A stretch of 64,000 nt of DNA from Actinomadura oligospora ATCC 43269. GTDB taxonomy: Bacteria > Actinomycetota > Actinomycetes > Streptosporangiales > Streptosporangiaceae. Positions 45,266-52,879 of the stretch are shown here, one piece after another; the first letter of the stretch is position 1; each line of letters opens with the position of its first letter. The notes under the pieces were generated by a model. The model saw only the letters and a program-made list of their open reading frames with translations. It ran no database searches and had not been told where the DNA came from. Position numbers and translations under genes: made by a program. Where the stretch lies: assembly GCF_000518265.1 (NCBI RefSeq), contig NZ_JADG01000011.1, positions 62,001-126,000 of the forward strand. Reading direction: 5' to 3'.

Positions 45266-45298
45266 ACCGGGGCCGCCCGTCCCGCGGGCGGCCCCGGT
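45266..45298. terminator. Strong hairpin between mdlC-like gene and ABC ATPase gene
   Basis: A 14-bp perfect stem (45266-45279 with 45285-45298) and 5-nt loop fill most of the 70-bp gap inside the operon. There is no T-tract on the plus strand. It may end some transcripts or stabilise an upstream mRNA so that the ATPase is made in smaller amounts. Confidence 0.65.
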
Positions 45299-45330
45299 CC
45301 TCACCCAACGACTCCGAGAAGAGGACGCTC

Positions 45331-47478
45331 GTGCTCGAGATAGCCGACCTCACTCATTCCTATGCCGACGGGCACACGGCGATCGACGGCCTCGATCTGA
45401 CCGTCGAGGACGGCTCGCTGGTCAGCCTCGTCGGCCCGTCCGGCTGCGGCAAGTCCACGCTGCTGCGCTGCATCGCCGGGCTGATCCAGCCGTCCGGCGG
45501 CACGGTCACCCTCAACGGCGCGCCCGTCCACGGCGTCCCGGACGACCTCGCCGTGGTGTTCCAGGACTACAGCCGCTCGCTGTTCCCCTGGATGACCGTC
45601 CGCGACAACGTGGCGTTGCCGCTGAAGCGCAAGGGCCTGTCCCGGTCCGAGCGCCGCGAGGCCGCGGAGACCGCCCTCGCCGAGGTCGGCCTGGAGAACG
45701 CGGGCCGCAAGTACCACTGGCAGCTGTCCGGCGGCATGCAGCAGCGCGTCGCGATCGCGCGGGCCCTGGCGTACAAGCCGTCCCTGCTGCTGATGGACGA
45801 GCCGTTCGGCGCGGTCGACGCCCAGACCCGCGAGGACCTGGAGGACCTGGTCCTCGCCCTGCACCGCTCGCAGAAGATGACCATCCTCCTGGTCACCCAC
45901 GACATCGACGAGAGCGTCTACGTCGGCGACCGCGTCGTGGTCCTCGGCAAGTCCCCGGCGCGCGTCCGGGCCGACCTCCCCGTCGGCCTGCCCGCCGAGC
46001 GCGACCAGATCGAGACCCGCGCGGACCCCGAGTTCATCCGCCTGCGCGCCGAGGTCGGACGCTTCGTCCGCGGCGCCGCCACCGCGACCGCCGCCGACGC
46101 CGACGCCGGGAAGACCGCCGAGGCCGACGCGACGCCGGAGGTTGAGGAGACCAAGGTCGAGGCGACCGCCGAGGCCGAGGAGACCAAGACCGACGCGAAG
46201 GCCGAGGCCGAGGGCACGCGGACCCGCAGGCGCGGACGCGCGAAGGCCAAGGCCGAGAAGGCCACCGCCGAGACCGAAGCCAAGCCCGAGGCGGAGGCCG
46301 GCGCCGACGGCGCAGAGGCCGAGGCCGACGAGACGAAGAACGACGTCAAGGCCGAAGCCGAAGACGTGAAGGCCACCGCGAACGACGCCGAGGCCGACGC
46401 CAAGTCGGAGGCCGAGGAGACCAAGACCGACGCGAAGGCCGAGGCCGAGGAGACCAAGGACGTCGCCAAGGCCGAGGGCACGCGGACCCGCAGGCGGGGA
46501 CGCGCGAAGGCCAAGGTCGAGAAGGCCACCGCCGAAGCCGAGGCCAAGCCCGAGGCGGAGGCGGAGGCCGACAGCGCGAAGGCCGAGGCGGACGAGACGA
46601 AGAACGACGTCAAGGCCGAAGCCGAAGACGTGAAGGCCAAGGCGAAGGAAGCCGTGGCCGACGCGAAGTCGGAGGCTGAGGAAACCAAGGTCGAGGCGAC
46701 CGCCGAGGCCGAAGAAACCAAGACCGACGCGAAGGCCGAGGCCGAGGAAGCCAAGACCGAGGGCACACGGAGCCGCAGGCGCGGACGCGCAAAGGCCAAG
46801 GCCGACAGCGCGAAGGTCGAAGCCAACGAGACCAAGGCCGACGCCAAGGCCGAAGCCGAAGACGTGAAGGCCAAGGCGAAGGAAGCCGTGGCCGACGCGA
46901 AGTCGGAGGCTGAGGAGACCAAGACCGACGCGAAGGCCGAGGTCGAGGAAGCCAAGGACGTCGCCAAGGCCGAGGGCACACGGAGCCGCTGGCGCGGTCG
47001 CGCGAAGGCGAAGGCCGAGAAGGCCGCCGCCGAGATGGCGAAGGCCGACGTCGACGCCGAAGCCGCGAAGGACGAGGCCGGGAGCGCGAAGGCCGACGAA
47101 GCCACCGCCGACAAGGCCGAGGACGACAAGGGCGAGGCCGCTGACAAGGCCGAGGACGCGGCGGCCGACGCCAAGTCCAAGGTCGAGGTCACGGACGCGG
47201 ACGAGCAGAAGGCCGACGCGGAAGCCAAGACCGGCACGGACGAAAAGGCGGACGAGTCCGACGCGTCCGGCAAGGACTCCGAGGAGACCTCCGAGGATGC
47301 GGGCGAGCTCGCGAAGGAGGACTCCAAGGAGGACGCGGAGAAGGCCGAGAAGGCCGAGACGCCGGAGAAGGCCGCCGGGGAGCCCGTGAAGGAGGCCGCG
47401 GCGACGGCCCGCAGGCCGCGGGGGAAGAGCGCCGCCACGCAGACGGCCACGCGCTCGCGGCGACGGTCGTCCAAGTAG
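45331..47478 (+). CDS. ABC transporter ATPase with a ~465-residue repetitive charged C-terminal tail
   Basis: Residues 1-245 are a normal SsuB/TauB-like ATPase: Walker A GPSGCGKST at 35-43, Q-loop VFQDYSRSLFPW, signature LSGGMQQR at 132-139, Walker B LLLMDEP, and H-loop VTHD near 190. Related ATPases end there. Here a tail to residue 715 follows, made almost only of Ala, Glu, Lys, Asp and Thr (e.g. EAEETKTDAKAEAEETK), with the basic motif GTR(T/S)R(R/W)RGRAKAK at about 295, 383, 478 and 549. It is predicted to be highly charged alpha-helix, like LEA or histone-H1-like tails. GTG start after AAGAGG. The frame is kept across all repeats, so the tail is really translated. Its role is unknown. 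Confidence 0.88.
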   Translation: MLEIADLTHSYADGHTAIDGLDLTVEDGSLVSLVGPSGCGKSTLLRCIAGLIQPSGGTVTLNGAPVHGVPDDLAVVFQDYSRSLFPWMTVRDNVALPLKRKGLSRSERREAAETALAEVGLENAGRKYHWQLSGGMQQRVAIARALAYKPSLLLMDEPFGAVDAQTREDLEDLVLALHRSQKMTILLVTHDIDESVYVGDRVVVLGKSPARVRADLPVGLPAERDQIETRADPEFIRLRAEVGRFVRGAATATAADADAGKTAEADATPEVEETKVEATAEAEETKTDAKAEAEGTRTRRRGRAKAKAEKATAETEAKPEAEAGADGAEAEADETKNDVKAEAEDVKATANDAEADAKSEAEETKTDAKAEAEETKDVAKAEGTRTRRRGRAKAKVEKATAEAEAKPEAEAEADSAKAEADETKNDVKAEAEDVKAKAKEAVADAKSEAEETKVEATAEAEETKTDAKAEAEEAKTEGTRSRRRGRAKAKADSAKVEANETKADAKAEAEDVKAKAKEAVADAKSEAEETKTDAKAEVEEAKDVAKAEGTRSRWRGRAKAKAEKAAAEMAKADVDAEAAKDEAGSAKADEATADKAEDDKGEAADKAEDAAADAKSKVEVTDADEQKADAEAKTGTDEKADESDASGKDSEETSEDAGELAKEDSKEDAEKAEKAETPEKAAGEPVKEAAATARRPRGKSAATQTATRSRRRSSK
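46135..47040 (+). repeat. Imperfect long tandem repeats in the ABC ATPase tail
   Basis: Four copies of a block centred on the basic GTRTRRRGRAKAK segment, starting near 46213, 46477, 46762 and 46975 (spacings 264, 285 and 213 bp), separated by shorter AEAEETK-type units. Spacings are multiples of 3, so copies expand and contract without breaking the frame. Confidence 0.8.
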
Positions 47479-47488
47479 GGCGCGGACA

Positions 47489-48892
47489 GTGCACGTCCTG
47501 GTGGCGGGGGCGGGCGTCGGCGGGCTGACCGCGGCGCTCGCCCTGCACGCCAACGGCATCACGGCGACCCTGGTCGAGGCGGTCGTGCCGCGTCCGCTGG
47601 GCGTCGGCATCAACCTGCTGCCGCACGCGGTGCGGGAGCTGACCGAGCTCGGGCTCGGCGACGACCTCGCCGACCTGGGCATCCCGACGTCGCAGATGGT
47701 GCACCACGACCGGCACGGCGGGCTGATCTGGGCCGAGCCGCGCGGCACGGCGCTCGGCTACCGCTGGCCGCAGTACTCGATCCACCGGGGCGAGCTGCAG
47801 ATGGCGCTGCTGGACGCCGTCCTGGAGCGGCTCGGCGAGGATCGCGTCCGCACCGGGACCGCGCTGGTCGGGTTCGAGCAGGTCGGCGACGTCGTGCGCG
47901 CGACGCTGCGGGACCGCGCGTCCGGCGCGGAGGAGACCGTCGAGGCCGATGTGCTGGTCGGCGCGGACGGCCTGCACTCGACCGTCCGCAGGACGCTGTA
48001 CCCGGACGAGGGCGCGCCGATCTGGAACGGGATCCGGATGTGGCGCGGCGTCACGCCGGGCGGGCCGTTCCTGGACGGCCGGACGATGCTGGTCGCGGGC
48101 TGCAACGCCACGGCCAAGCTCGTGGTGTACCCGATCTCGGCGCGGCACGAGCGCGCGCACGGGAACGCCCTGCTCAACTGGGTCGCCGAGGTGAGGGCGC
48201 CGGGCGAGACGGCCGGGAAGGCCGACTGGAACCGCGCCGGGAGGCTGTCCGACCTGCTCCCGCACTTCGCCGACTGGACGTGGGACTGGCTGGACGTCCC
48301 CGCGATGCTCCAGGGCACGGCCGAGATCCTCGAGTACCCGATGGTGGACCGGGACCCGCTGCCGCGCTGGACGCACGGACGCGTCACGATGCTCGGCGAC
48401 GCCGCCCACCCGATGTACCCGATCGGTTCCAACGGCGGCTCCCAGGCCGTCCTGGACGCGCGGTCGCTGGCCTACGAGCTGGCCCGCGCGGGCGACCCGG
48501 ACGAGGGGCTGGCGCAGTACGAGGCGGCCCGCAGGGAGACGGTCAACTCGATCGTGCTGGCGTGCCGGGACATGCCCGCCGACCGCGTCCTGCACACCGT
48601 GGAGCAGCGGGCGCCGCACGGCTTCCACAGCATCGAGGACGTCCTGTCCCCGCACGAGCTGGAGTCCATCACGGCCGCGTACCGGCAGACATCCTTCCTG
48701 GACGTCGCGGCACTGAACGACCGTCCCTCGTACACCCTGGCCCGAATCGCAGCCCCCAACTCGGCACCGCCGGAACCCGAATCAGGACTGGCGGCTGGAT
48801 CGGCATCGCCGGATGCTGGATCGGCGTCGGCGGACGCTGGATCGGCGTCGGCGGGGGCCGGGACCGGGCCGGCGGCCCCAGAAAAGAGCTGA
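47489..48892 (+). CDS. FAD-dependent monooxygenase, group A (salicylate hydroxylase-like)
   Basis: A 467-residue flavoprotein. FAD motifs are intact: VAGAGVGGLTAALAL at the N-terminus, DVLVGADGLHSTVRR (the DG motif) and GDAAHPMYPIGSNGG near residue 303. The closest pattern is the UbiH/3-hydroxybenzoate and salicylate hydroxylase group, which hydroxylates aromatics with NAD(P)H. The last ~45 residues are a Gly/Ser/Ala-rich tail with a GSAS(P/A)DA repeat. It starts 10 bp after the ABC ATPase gene, so it belongs to the same operon and may oxidise the imported aromatic compound or the aldehyde product. Confidence 0.9.
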   Translation: MHVLVAGAGVGGLTAALALHANGITATLVEAVVPRPLGVGINLLPHAVRELTELGLGDDLADLGIPTSQMVHHDRHGGLIWAEPRGTALGYRWPQYSIHRGELQMALLDAVLERLGEDRVRTGTALVGFEQVGDVVRATLRDRASGAEETVEADVLVGADGLHSTVRRTLYPDEGAPIWNGIRMWRGVTPGGPFLDGRTMLVAGCNATAKLVVYPISARHERAHGNALLNWVAEVRAPGETAGKADWNRAGRLSDLLPHFADWTWDWLDVPAMLQGTAEILEYPMVDRDPLPRWTHGRVTMLGDAAHPMYPIGSNGGSQAVLDARSLAYELARAGDPDEGLAQYEAARRETVNSIVLACRDMPADRVLHTVEQRAPHGFHSIEDVLSPHELESITAAYRQTSFLDVAALNDRPSYTLARIAAPNSAPPEPESGLAAGSASPDAGSASADAGSASAGAGTGPAAPEKS

Positions 48893-48918
48893 CCGCAACC
48901 GGCGAGTTCTCTGCCCGA

Positions 48919-48951
48919 AACCCCCGCGCGCCCTACGCCGCAGCGGGGGTT
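48919..48951 (+). terminator. Terminator of the ABC/mdlC/monooxygenase operon
   Basis: AACCCCCGC (48919-48927) pairs with GCGGGGGTT (48943-48951) around 15 nt, 27 bp after the monooxygenase stop. It marks the likely operon end. DNA from 48952 to 49130 has coding-like codon use (RIEDVLTAEERVAW) but no start and may be a remnant. Confidence 0.75.
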
Positions 48952-49130
48952 CGTCGTTACCGACAGCCTTTCGAGGCGCGTCTTCCCGACCTCGTCGCAG
49001 AAGGCGCAGCGGACGGCTTGGCCCGCATCGAGGACGTCCTGACCGCCGAGGAGCGCGTGGCCTGGAGAACGGTCACCGGACCACGCGCACCGGCGACGGC
49101 GACTCCCCCGGGCCTGCCGGAACGGCGCGA

Positions 49131-50291
49131 TCAGCGCTGTCCTGCCTCGTTCACGATCTTGCATTCGACCACCGCGTCGCTGAGCAGCAGGGTCCCCTTC
49201 CTTACCAGGCTGCCGCCGCTGCGGTAGTCGGCGACGGCGTCCTCGACGATCCCCAGGTACCGGTAGGTCACCGGATCGATGATCAGGGTGTTCCGGTCGC
49301 CGCCCTGGGTGGTGAAGCTGAAGCCGACGCCGCGGCGTCCGGCGAAGTCGGTGATCCCGGGCCGGACCACGACACCCGGAATCCGCGGCAGGACCTGGTA
49401 GAGGGCCTTCTGAAGTCCGGGGGGCAGCGGGTACCGGAGCATCTCCCGGACGGCTTCGAAGCCGGTCGGGCCACTCCCGCCGATGATCGAGAACGACCCG
49501 TTCCCGGGGATGGTGCGCTTCACCGGACGGAGCTTTTGTTTGGTGGTGAGGCGCCGGAGGAGGGCGTCGGGGTCGGTGGGGAACTTCTCGTATTCCGCAA
49601 TCCGGTTGGTCAGTTCCGTGGGCATGACCAGAGGCACCCCGCCCTTCGCCTTCGAGTCAATGACGCGAACGCTCAGCTTTCCGTTCCGGTCGAGGCTGGC
49701 CTGCCCCTGGCCGTCCACGCGCCGCCACATCTCGCTGGTCTCCGACGTGGCGGGGTCGACGCCCTTGTACCAGGTGTTCATGTCGAAACCGGCCGCCTGG
49801 AAGGTACGCGTGTACACCCACTGGTGCATGCCCGGTGTCCGGTACGTCCCCGCCTGGACGCCGGAGTGCCCGCCGCCGGTGTCCCGAACGACGGCGATGC
49901 CCGCGCCGATCCCGACGGTCAGCAGCACCGCGGCGGCGATCGGCAGGACGGCCCGCCGCTCCTTCCGCGTGCGCGGCACACGCGGTGCGCCCAACGGCAT
50001 CGCGTCGTCGTCGGCGAGGGTGAGCAGGTTGGCGCGGATGCCGTCCCGGACGGACTCGTCCATCGGCGGCATGTCCCCGCGCAGCCCACGCAGCACGTCA
50101 AGCTCCCGCGAAGCCTCAGGGTCGTGCAGAGCGTGGACGTCATTCATCGGCCGCCCACCTCCAACCGCACCGCTGCCGCTCACCGAGCGCCTACCTCCAG
50201 CCGCGTCGCTGCCGCTCACCTTCCGTCCACCTCCAGTCGCATCGCTGCCGCTCACCGGCCGTCCACCCCCAGTCGCGTCGTTGTCGTTCAT
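49131..50291 (-). CDS. CU044_5270-type membrane protein, coupled to the ECF sigma factor
   Basis: A 386-residue protein from ATG 50291, which overlaps the sigma-factor stop (ATGA). One transmembrane helix (AVLPIAAAVLLTVGIGAGIA) separates a ~130-residue cytosolic part from an extracellular domain (SGVQAGTYRTPGMHQWVYTR, then EYEKFPTDPDALLRRL and DPVTYRYLGIVEDAV). This is the CU044_5270 pattern, commonly next to ECF sigma factors, where it may act as an anti-sigma or envelope sensor. The first ~48 residues are four 12-residue repeats (RPVSGSDATGGG-like) encoded by a 36-bp tandem repeat. An in-frame ATG at 50146 (MNDVHALHD) could be the original start, giving 338 residues. Confidence 0.82.
   Translation of the reverse strand: MNDNDATGGGRPVSGSDATGGGRKVSGSDAAGGRRSVSGSGAVGGGRPMNDVHALHDPEASRELDVLRGLRGDMPPMDESVRDGIRANLLTLADDDAMPLGAPRVPRTRKERRAVLPIAAAVLLTVGIGAGIAVVRDTGGGHSGVQAGTYRTPGMHQWVYTRTFQAAGFDMNTWYKGVDPATSETSEMWRRVDGQGQASLDRNGKLSVRVIDSKAKGGVPLVMPTELTNRIAEYEKFPTDPDALLRRLTTKQKLRPVKRTIPGNGSFSIIGGSGPTGFEAVREMLRYPLPPGLQKALYQVLPRIPGVVVRPGITDFAGRRGVGFSFTTQGGDRNTLIIDPVTYRYLGIVEDAVADYRSGGSLVRKGTLLLSDAVVECKIVNEAGQR
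50147..50291. repeat. 36-bp tandem repeat at the start of the CU044_5270 gene
   Basis: About four imperfect 36-bp units, read on the minus strand as 12-residue repeats (VSGSD-ATGGGRP and variants). Both ends carry the sequence for MND, as if the start-codon region had been duplicated. The unit keeps the frame. Confidence 0.75.
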
Positions 50292-50881
50292 CGGGCGTCC
50301 TCCTCCAGTGCGGCGCGCACCTTGCGGCGGGCCCTGAACAGCCGCGACCGGACGGTCCCGAGCGGCACCTCCAGCGCGGACGCCACCTCCTCGTAGGTCA
50401 GGTCGCCCCACGCGACCAGCAGCAGGACGTCCCGGTCGCCCGGGTTCAGCTTCGCGACGGCCCCCGCGAGCCGCCGCTCCGCCTGCGCCGCGACGCGTTC
50501 GACCACGGCCTCGTCCTCGGGCGCGGGCAGCGGGTCCACGCCGGTGCGCCGCAGCGCCCGCAGGTACCGCTCCTCGGACCTGCGGTGACGCGCGATGAGC
50601 CGGCTGGCGATCCCGTACAGCCAGGGGCGCGCGTTCGTGTACTCGCGGTCGTAGGCGGCGCGGCGGCGGAACGCGGTGTAGAACACCTCCGCCGTGAGGT
50701 CCTCGGCCGCCTGGACGCCGAGCCGCCGCGCCGCGTAGTCGTGGATCCGCGCGCCGTGCCGGTCGAACAGCACCGCGAACCACTCGGGCTCGTCCAGCGA
50801 GCGTCCGATCAGCGCGGCGTCGTCGAGGTCCTCGGCGTGCGCGGAGGCCGTCGCCGGGACGGGTCTGGGGGCGGGCGTCAT
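50288..50881 (-). CDS. ECF-type RNA polymerase sigma factor
   Basis: A 197-residue sigma factor from ATG 50881. Region 2 is WFAVLFDRHGARIHDYAARR, DLTAEVFYTAFRR and PWLYGIASRLIARHRRS. Region 4 is NPGDRDVLLLVAWGDLTYEEV and LGTVRSRLFRARRKVRAAL. It is of the SigE/SigJ-like group that pairs with CU044_5270 membrane proteins. A 7-codon ORF (50901-50878, MIHGTRS) with a better ribosome-binding site (GAGAGGGAC) ends by overlapping the sigma ATG, so translation may be coupled to it. Target promoters are unknown. Confidence 0.92.
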   Translation of the reverse strand: MTPAPRPVPATASAHAEDLDDAALIGRSLDEPEWFAVLFDRHGARIHDYAARRLGVQAAEDLTAEVFYTAFRRRAAYDREYTNARPWLYGIASRLIARHRRSEERYLRALRRTGVDPLPAPEDEAVVERVAAQAERRLAGAVAKLNPGDRDVLLLVAWGDLTYEEVASALEVPLGTVRSRLFRARRKVRAALEEDAR

Positions 50882-51019
50882 GAGCGTGTCCCGTGGATCA
50901 TGACGTCCCTCTCGGGTCGTTGTCGAGGTTCGCACACCCGTTGTCGCCCGCACCCCCCGATCAGGTTCACGGACACCGCACCCCCAGCGACGGTCAGCGC
51001 ACACACTCGGCCAGAGCCG

Positions 51020-51209
51020 TCAGCGCGCGGACCATCCGCGCGGCGCGGTCAGTGCGGGGCGTGCAGCGCGGGACAGTCGGCGCGGGGGTCAGCGCGCGGG
51101 GCGTGCAGCGCGGAACGGTCAGCGCGCGGACGGTCAGCGCCAGCGGTCAGCGCCAGCGGTCAGCGCCAGCGGTCAGCGCCGGGCGGTCGGCGCGCGGGGG
51201 GGGCAGTGG
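51020..51209. repeat. GC-rich repeat cluster with a 13-bp tandem array
   Basis: At 51132-51180 the 13-bp unit GGTCAGCGCCAGC occurs three times plus a partial copy. From 51020 the same core GGTCAGCGC recurs irregularly with CGCGCGG and GCGTGCAGCGCG. No gene is supported here. It lies between the convergent sigma and lipoprotein 3' or 5' ends. Confidence 0.7.
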
Positions 51210-51959
51210 TCAGTGCGGGGGTGGGAGGGGGTTGACGGCGTTGGCCGGGCCGCATCCGCCCTCACCGGGCATGCGCTGGATTCTGGACGGGACGAACACG
51301 GACGTCTTTCCTGGCGCGACGCGCACGAGGACGCAGTCGAGCGCGGTGTTCGTGTAGAGCGGCGCAGCGGTCAGCGAGACGCCCACCGTGTCGCCGACGG
51401 TCAGGTAGTCGGCCGTGATCCTGGGGTCGAGGCGCATCCCGGCGACGGCGGCGCGGATCTTCGCCTCGTCCGCCCGGCCACCCTTCGGGACGGCCGGGAC
51501 GGCCTTGCGCAGCCGGGCCTCGGAGGGCAGCGCGGCCCCCTTCGGCCACGGGCCGAACTTGAGCGGCGCGCCGGCCGGGCACTCGACCTGCGGCGGAGCC
51601 CCCTGGTCGTCCGTGCGGTGGTCGAAGCCGATCTCGAAGCACCGCTTCACCACGATGTCCTGGTTGTCGAACGTCGATGACCGCCCCTCGACCCGGACGA
51701 TGATCTGCACGCCGCCGCGGTCGCGCGTGGACGTCCCGGTCACCTTCATGACCTCGGCGTTGTTCAGTTCGGACGCGCGGCGGCCGAGGTCCTCGGCGCG
51801 CTCGAGCGAGGTCGAGGTGCGCAGGACGAACGCCATCCTGCCCGCCCTGTCACGGGCCACCGAGGCGGCCTTGTCCTCGGCGGACGGCATGAGCCCGCAC
51901 CCCGAGGCGAGCACGGGCGCGAACAGGAGGAGGCCCGCGAGGGGCGTGAATCGACGCAC
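51210..51959 (-). CDS. Lipoprotein of unknown function
   Basis: A 249-residue protein from GTG 51959. Signal peptide MRRFTPLAGLLLFAPVLASG ends in a lipobox ASGC with Cys 21. The mature part (DKAASVARDRAGRMAFVLRT, CFEIGFDHRTD, LYTNTALDCVLVRVAPGKTS) is unlike any family I recognise but has ordinary composition. It would be anchored to the outer face of the membrane. It is divergent from the DUF664 gene at 52060. Confidence 0.75.
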   Translation of the reverse strand: MRRFTPLAGLLLFAPVLASGCGLMPSAEDKAASVARDRAGRMAFVLRTSTSLERAEDLGRRASELNNAEVMKVTGTSTRDRGGVQIIVRVEGRSSTFDNQDIVVKRCFEIGFDHRTDDQGAPPQVECPAGAPLKFGPWPKGAALPSEARLRKAVPAVPKGGRADEAKIRAAVAGMRLDPRITADYLTVGDTVGVSLTAAPLYTNTALDCVLVRVAPGKTSVFVPSRIQRMPGEGGCGPANAVNPLPPPH

Positions 51960-52059
51960 ACGCCCATGATCGGTCCCCGTGACGCCGCCGCACATCCGCT
52001 CAAGTACTCAGATCGGCCGAGTTCGCCCCGCACGCCCGACCGCCGCCAGAATGACCGTC

Positions 52060-52650
52060 ATGATCGCGTTCGATGCCAAGGCCGACCTGCTGCTCTACCT
52101 CCAGGACGCCCGGGACGCCCTGGTCTGGAAGCTGGACGGCCTGCCGGAGTACGACGTCCGGCGTCCGCTGACCCCGACCGGGACGAACCTGCTCGGCCTG
52201 GTCAAGCACCTGACGGGCGCGGAGGCGGCCTACTTCGGCACGACCTTCGGACGGCCGGTCGAGGGCCCCGCCCTCTGGTTCGCCGGTGACGCCGAGCCGA
52301 ACGCCGACCTCTGGGCGACCGCCGACGAGTCGCGGGAGGAGATCCTCGACGGCTACCGCGCGGTGTGGCGGCACTCGGACGCGACGATCGCCGACCTGGA
52401 CCTGGACGCGGTCGGACGCGTCCCCTGGGGGACCCGGCCGGAGCAGACGCTGCACCGCGTCCTCGTCCACGTGATCGGCGAGACGCACCGGCACGTCGGG
52501 CACGCCGACATCGTCCGCGAGCTGGTGGACGGCTCGACCGGCCAGCGCGCGGACGGCGCCAACATGGCCGAGGGCGACGCCGCCTGGTGGGCCCGCCACC
52601 GCGAGAAACTGGAACGCGTCGCCAGGGAGGCGTCCGGCGGCGGCCGTTGA
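52060..52650 (+). CDS. DinB-family/DUF664 protein, paralogue 1
   Basis: A 196-residue four-helix-bundle DinB-type protein. The start (MIAFDAKADLLLYLQDARDA) aligns with that of the paralogue at 52880. Conserved pieces are YDVRRPLTPTGTNLLGLVKH with the first metal His, and VIGETHRHVGHADIVREL with the other His residues. DUF664 members are metal-binding and include mycothiol-dependent enzymes; the thiol link is inference. CAGAAT 7 nt before the ATG may be a leaderless -10. It is followed by a minisatellite and then its paralogue. Confidence 0.85.
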   Translation: MIAFDAKADLLLYLQDARDALVWKLDGLPEYDVRRPLTPTGTNLLGLVKHLTGAEAAYFGTTFGRPVEGPALWFAGDAEPNADLWATADESREEILDGYRAVWRHSDATIADLDLDAVGRVPWGTRPEQTLHRVLVHVIGETHRHVGHADIVRELVDGSTGQRADGANMAEGDAAWWARHREKLERVAREASGGGR

Positions 52651-52865
52651 CCGCTTCGCGCGAGCCGTCAATCGGTTCGCCGCGAGCCGTCAATTGGTTC
52701 GCCGGTGCCCGTCAATCGGCTCGCGGGGCCGTTGACCGGCTCGCGGGAGCCGTTGACCAGCTCGCGGGAGCGGGTGACCGGCTCGCGGGGGTCGGTGACC
52801 GGCTCGTGGGGTTCGTTGATCGATTCGCCGGGCGGGTTAATCGGTTCGCCGGGGGCGCGCCGTTC
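52651..52865. repeat. 21-bp minisatellite of about ten units between DUF664 paralogues
   Basis: Units like TTGACCGGCTCGCGGGAGCCG repeat about ten times with drift (20-22 bp each). In one plus-strand frame they read as 7-residue repeats (AVDRLAG, AVDQLAG, AGDRLAG, VGDRLVG, FVDRFAG); in a minus frame as EPVTDPR-like. No start or ribosome-binding site fits a gene here, so it is probably non-coding. It ends about 15 bp before the next start codon. Confidence 0.85.
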
Positions 52866-52879
52866 GCCAGACTGTGCGC

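Noticed and set aside
45331..47478. ATPase tail as a frameshift or assembly artefact
   Set aside because: All repeat units are in frame with strong third-position G/C bias and a normal stop 10 bp before the next gene. Repeat number could still be misassembled.
52651..52865. CRISPR array
   Set aside because: Units are 20-22 bp, contiguous and drifting, with no unique spacers of constant length and no cas genes nearby.
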